From: an uncultured Oscillospiraceae bacterium
GTDB lineage: Bacteria; Bacillota; Clostridia; Oscillospirales; Oscillospiraceae
Assembly: GCA_934635545.1 (NCBI GenBank)
Contig: CAKTZN010000021.1
Coordinates: 1-15,016 of the forward strand
DNA: 15,016 bases
Direction of reading: 5' to 3'
The notes beneath the pieces were generated by a model. That model worked only from the letters and a program-made list of their open reading frames with translations. It was not told where the DNA came from and searched no databases. The position numbers and the translations under genes are program-made. Position 1 is the stretch's first letter. Each line of letters begins with the position of its first letter. Below are positions 14,398 through 15,016 of this stretch, in pieces.

Positions 14398-14598
14398 TAT
14401 ACACTGTGGTCACAACAAAAATGATATCGACAATTCCATACAAAAACCGTCACATTCGCGTAGACCATTGTAGAACGATTACATGACACAAACGGCCAAA
14501 AATCGTGTAAAATCAGTATGTAAAAAGAAGAACAAATCATCGCGTTCAGCAAGAAGTCCGCCGTGAATGTCCGACACTCATTTTTCAAAATACACATG
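14398..14598. other. Intergenic region upstream of the Spo0A-like gene
   Basis: About 200 A/T-rich bases. TAAAAT at 14508-14513 could be a -10, with ATGACA (14483-14488) as a poor -35 at 19-base spacing. Two sites resemble the Spo0A box TGTCGAA on the minus strand: TTGTCGA (complement of 14427-14433) and TGTCGGA (complement of 14571-14577). ACGATT and AATCGT (about 14475-14506) form a loose inverted pair. None is decisive. Confidence 0.3.
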
Positions 14599-14612
14599 GA
14601 GGAGGAGTATCA

Positions 14613-14981
14613 GTGCCTTTCGTTTATTACGTTTCGGAACTTGAAAAAGACGTACCTTTGGACGCTGAACGTCTGCTGCGTCTCTTGGGTGTATCCGGAA
14701 AGCTGTCGGGATTCTATTTCGCGGTATATATGCTGGAGCAGGTACAGAAAAAACCTGAATACGTTCTGCTGATTACGAAGCGTCTATATCGGCAGACAGC
14801 GCAGCGTTTTAATACAACGACAAGCTGTGTGGAGAGAAACCTGCGTACCCTTGTGCAAGCCTGCTGGAGACAGCCGGATCACAGTATGCTGGATCAAATC
14901 GCGGGAAGTCCGCTGTCGCAGCCGCCAACCAACACGCAATTCATTGATATGCTGGCATCCTATCTCCGCAAAAGCGCCTAA
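14613..14981 (+). CDS. Stand-alone Spo0A C-terminal (DNA-binding) domain protein
   Basis: A 122-residue protein with a GTG start and GGAGGAGG six to seven bases upstream. From LLGVSGKLSGFYFAVYMLEQV (about 24-44) through LLITKRLYRQTAQRFNTTTSCVERNLRTLVQ (52-82) to PPTNTQFIDMLASYL (104-118) it follows the Spo0A effector domain, including the helix-turn-helix (about 66-84) and the PTNSEF-like close. The usual N-terminal receiver domain is absent: only about 20 residues precede the DNA-binding region, so phosphorylation cannot control it. Several recognition-helix residues differ from the classic NTTPSRVER pattern (here NTTTSCVER), so its target may differ. It could compete with Spo0A or regulate other genes. 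The family match is strong; the role is unknown. Confidence 0.88.
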   Translation: MPFVYYVSELEKDVPLDAERLLRLLGVSGKLSGFYFAVYMLEQVQKKPEYVLLITKRLYRQTAQRFNTTTSCVERNLRTLVQACWRQPDHSMLDQIAGSPLSQPPTNTQFIDMLASYLRKSA

Positions 14982-15016
14982 AATGCCTCCCCCTGTTTCG
15001 CGGCGGCGGTGTGTTT

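Noticed and set aside
14277..14597. A 106-codon minus-strand frame between SLC13 and the Spo0A-like gene
   Set aside because: It runs through a strong terminator and has no ribosome site or recognisable domain.

Overview
The window looks like part of the chromosome of an anaerobic, amino-acid-fermenting gut Bacillota, most likely Oscillospiraceae/Clostridia. The evidence is the AGGAGG ribosome sites, a Spo0A DNA-binding domain protein, a ferredoxin-dependent 2-oxoacid oxidoreductase, and a cell-wall peptidase of the kind carried by Tn1549/CTn-type conjugative elements. The organism is inferred from gene content only. All coordinates were read by eye.

Layout. (a) 1-2006 looks like the edge of an integrated conjugative element. 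It holds the 3' part of a membrane-anchored NlpC/P60 peptidase, then a divergent pair (XRE regulator and DUF1273/YpsA-like SLOG protein) and a very small ORF. The SLOG gene has a fully consensus promoter bracketed by inverted half-sites. (b) 2141-4018 is a LysR regulator divergent from a DMT/EamA exporter. A perfect 24-bp palindrome lies at the classic LysR activation position. (c) 4235-6785, minus strand, is an operon of class I aminotransferase, CoA-transferase A and CoA-transferase B. It is divergent from (d) an IclR regulator at 6935-7708. (e) 7929-11227 is a five-gene operon: a P-loop NTPase of unknown role, then delta (ferredoxin), alpha, beta and gamma subunits of a four-subunit 2-oxoacid:ferredoxin oxidoreductase (Vor/Kor type). 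(f) 11309-14317 holds an NhaC-type antiporter and an SLC13/DASS carrier. (g) 14613-14981 is a stand-alone Spo0A C-terminal domain.

How it fits together (inference). Blocks c to f read as one catabolic island. The aminotransferase turns an amino acid into a 2-oxo acid. The oxidoreductase decarboxylates it to acyl-CoA with reduced ferredoxin and CO2. The CoA-transferase moves CoA to another acid, conserving the thioester. The two carriers may bring in substrate, export product or manage Na+. IclR is the obvious local switch. The substrate (branched-chain 2-oxo acid, 2-oxoglutarate or another) cannot be fixed from the sequence.

The most interesting loose ends are the P-loop NTPase that leads the oxidoreductase operon, the inverted repeat over that operon's -35, the XRE/SLOG pair, and the receiver-less Spo0A domain. 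No tRNA, rRNA, CRISPR array or insertion sequence was seen. No gene-free stretch exceeds 300 bases.
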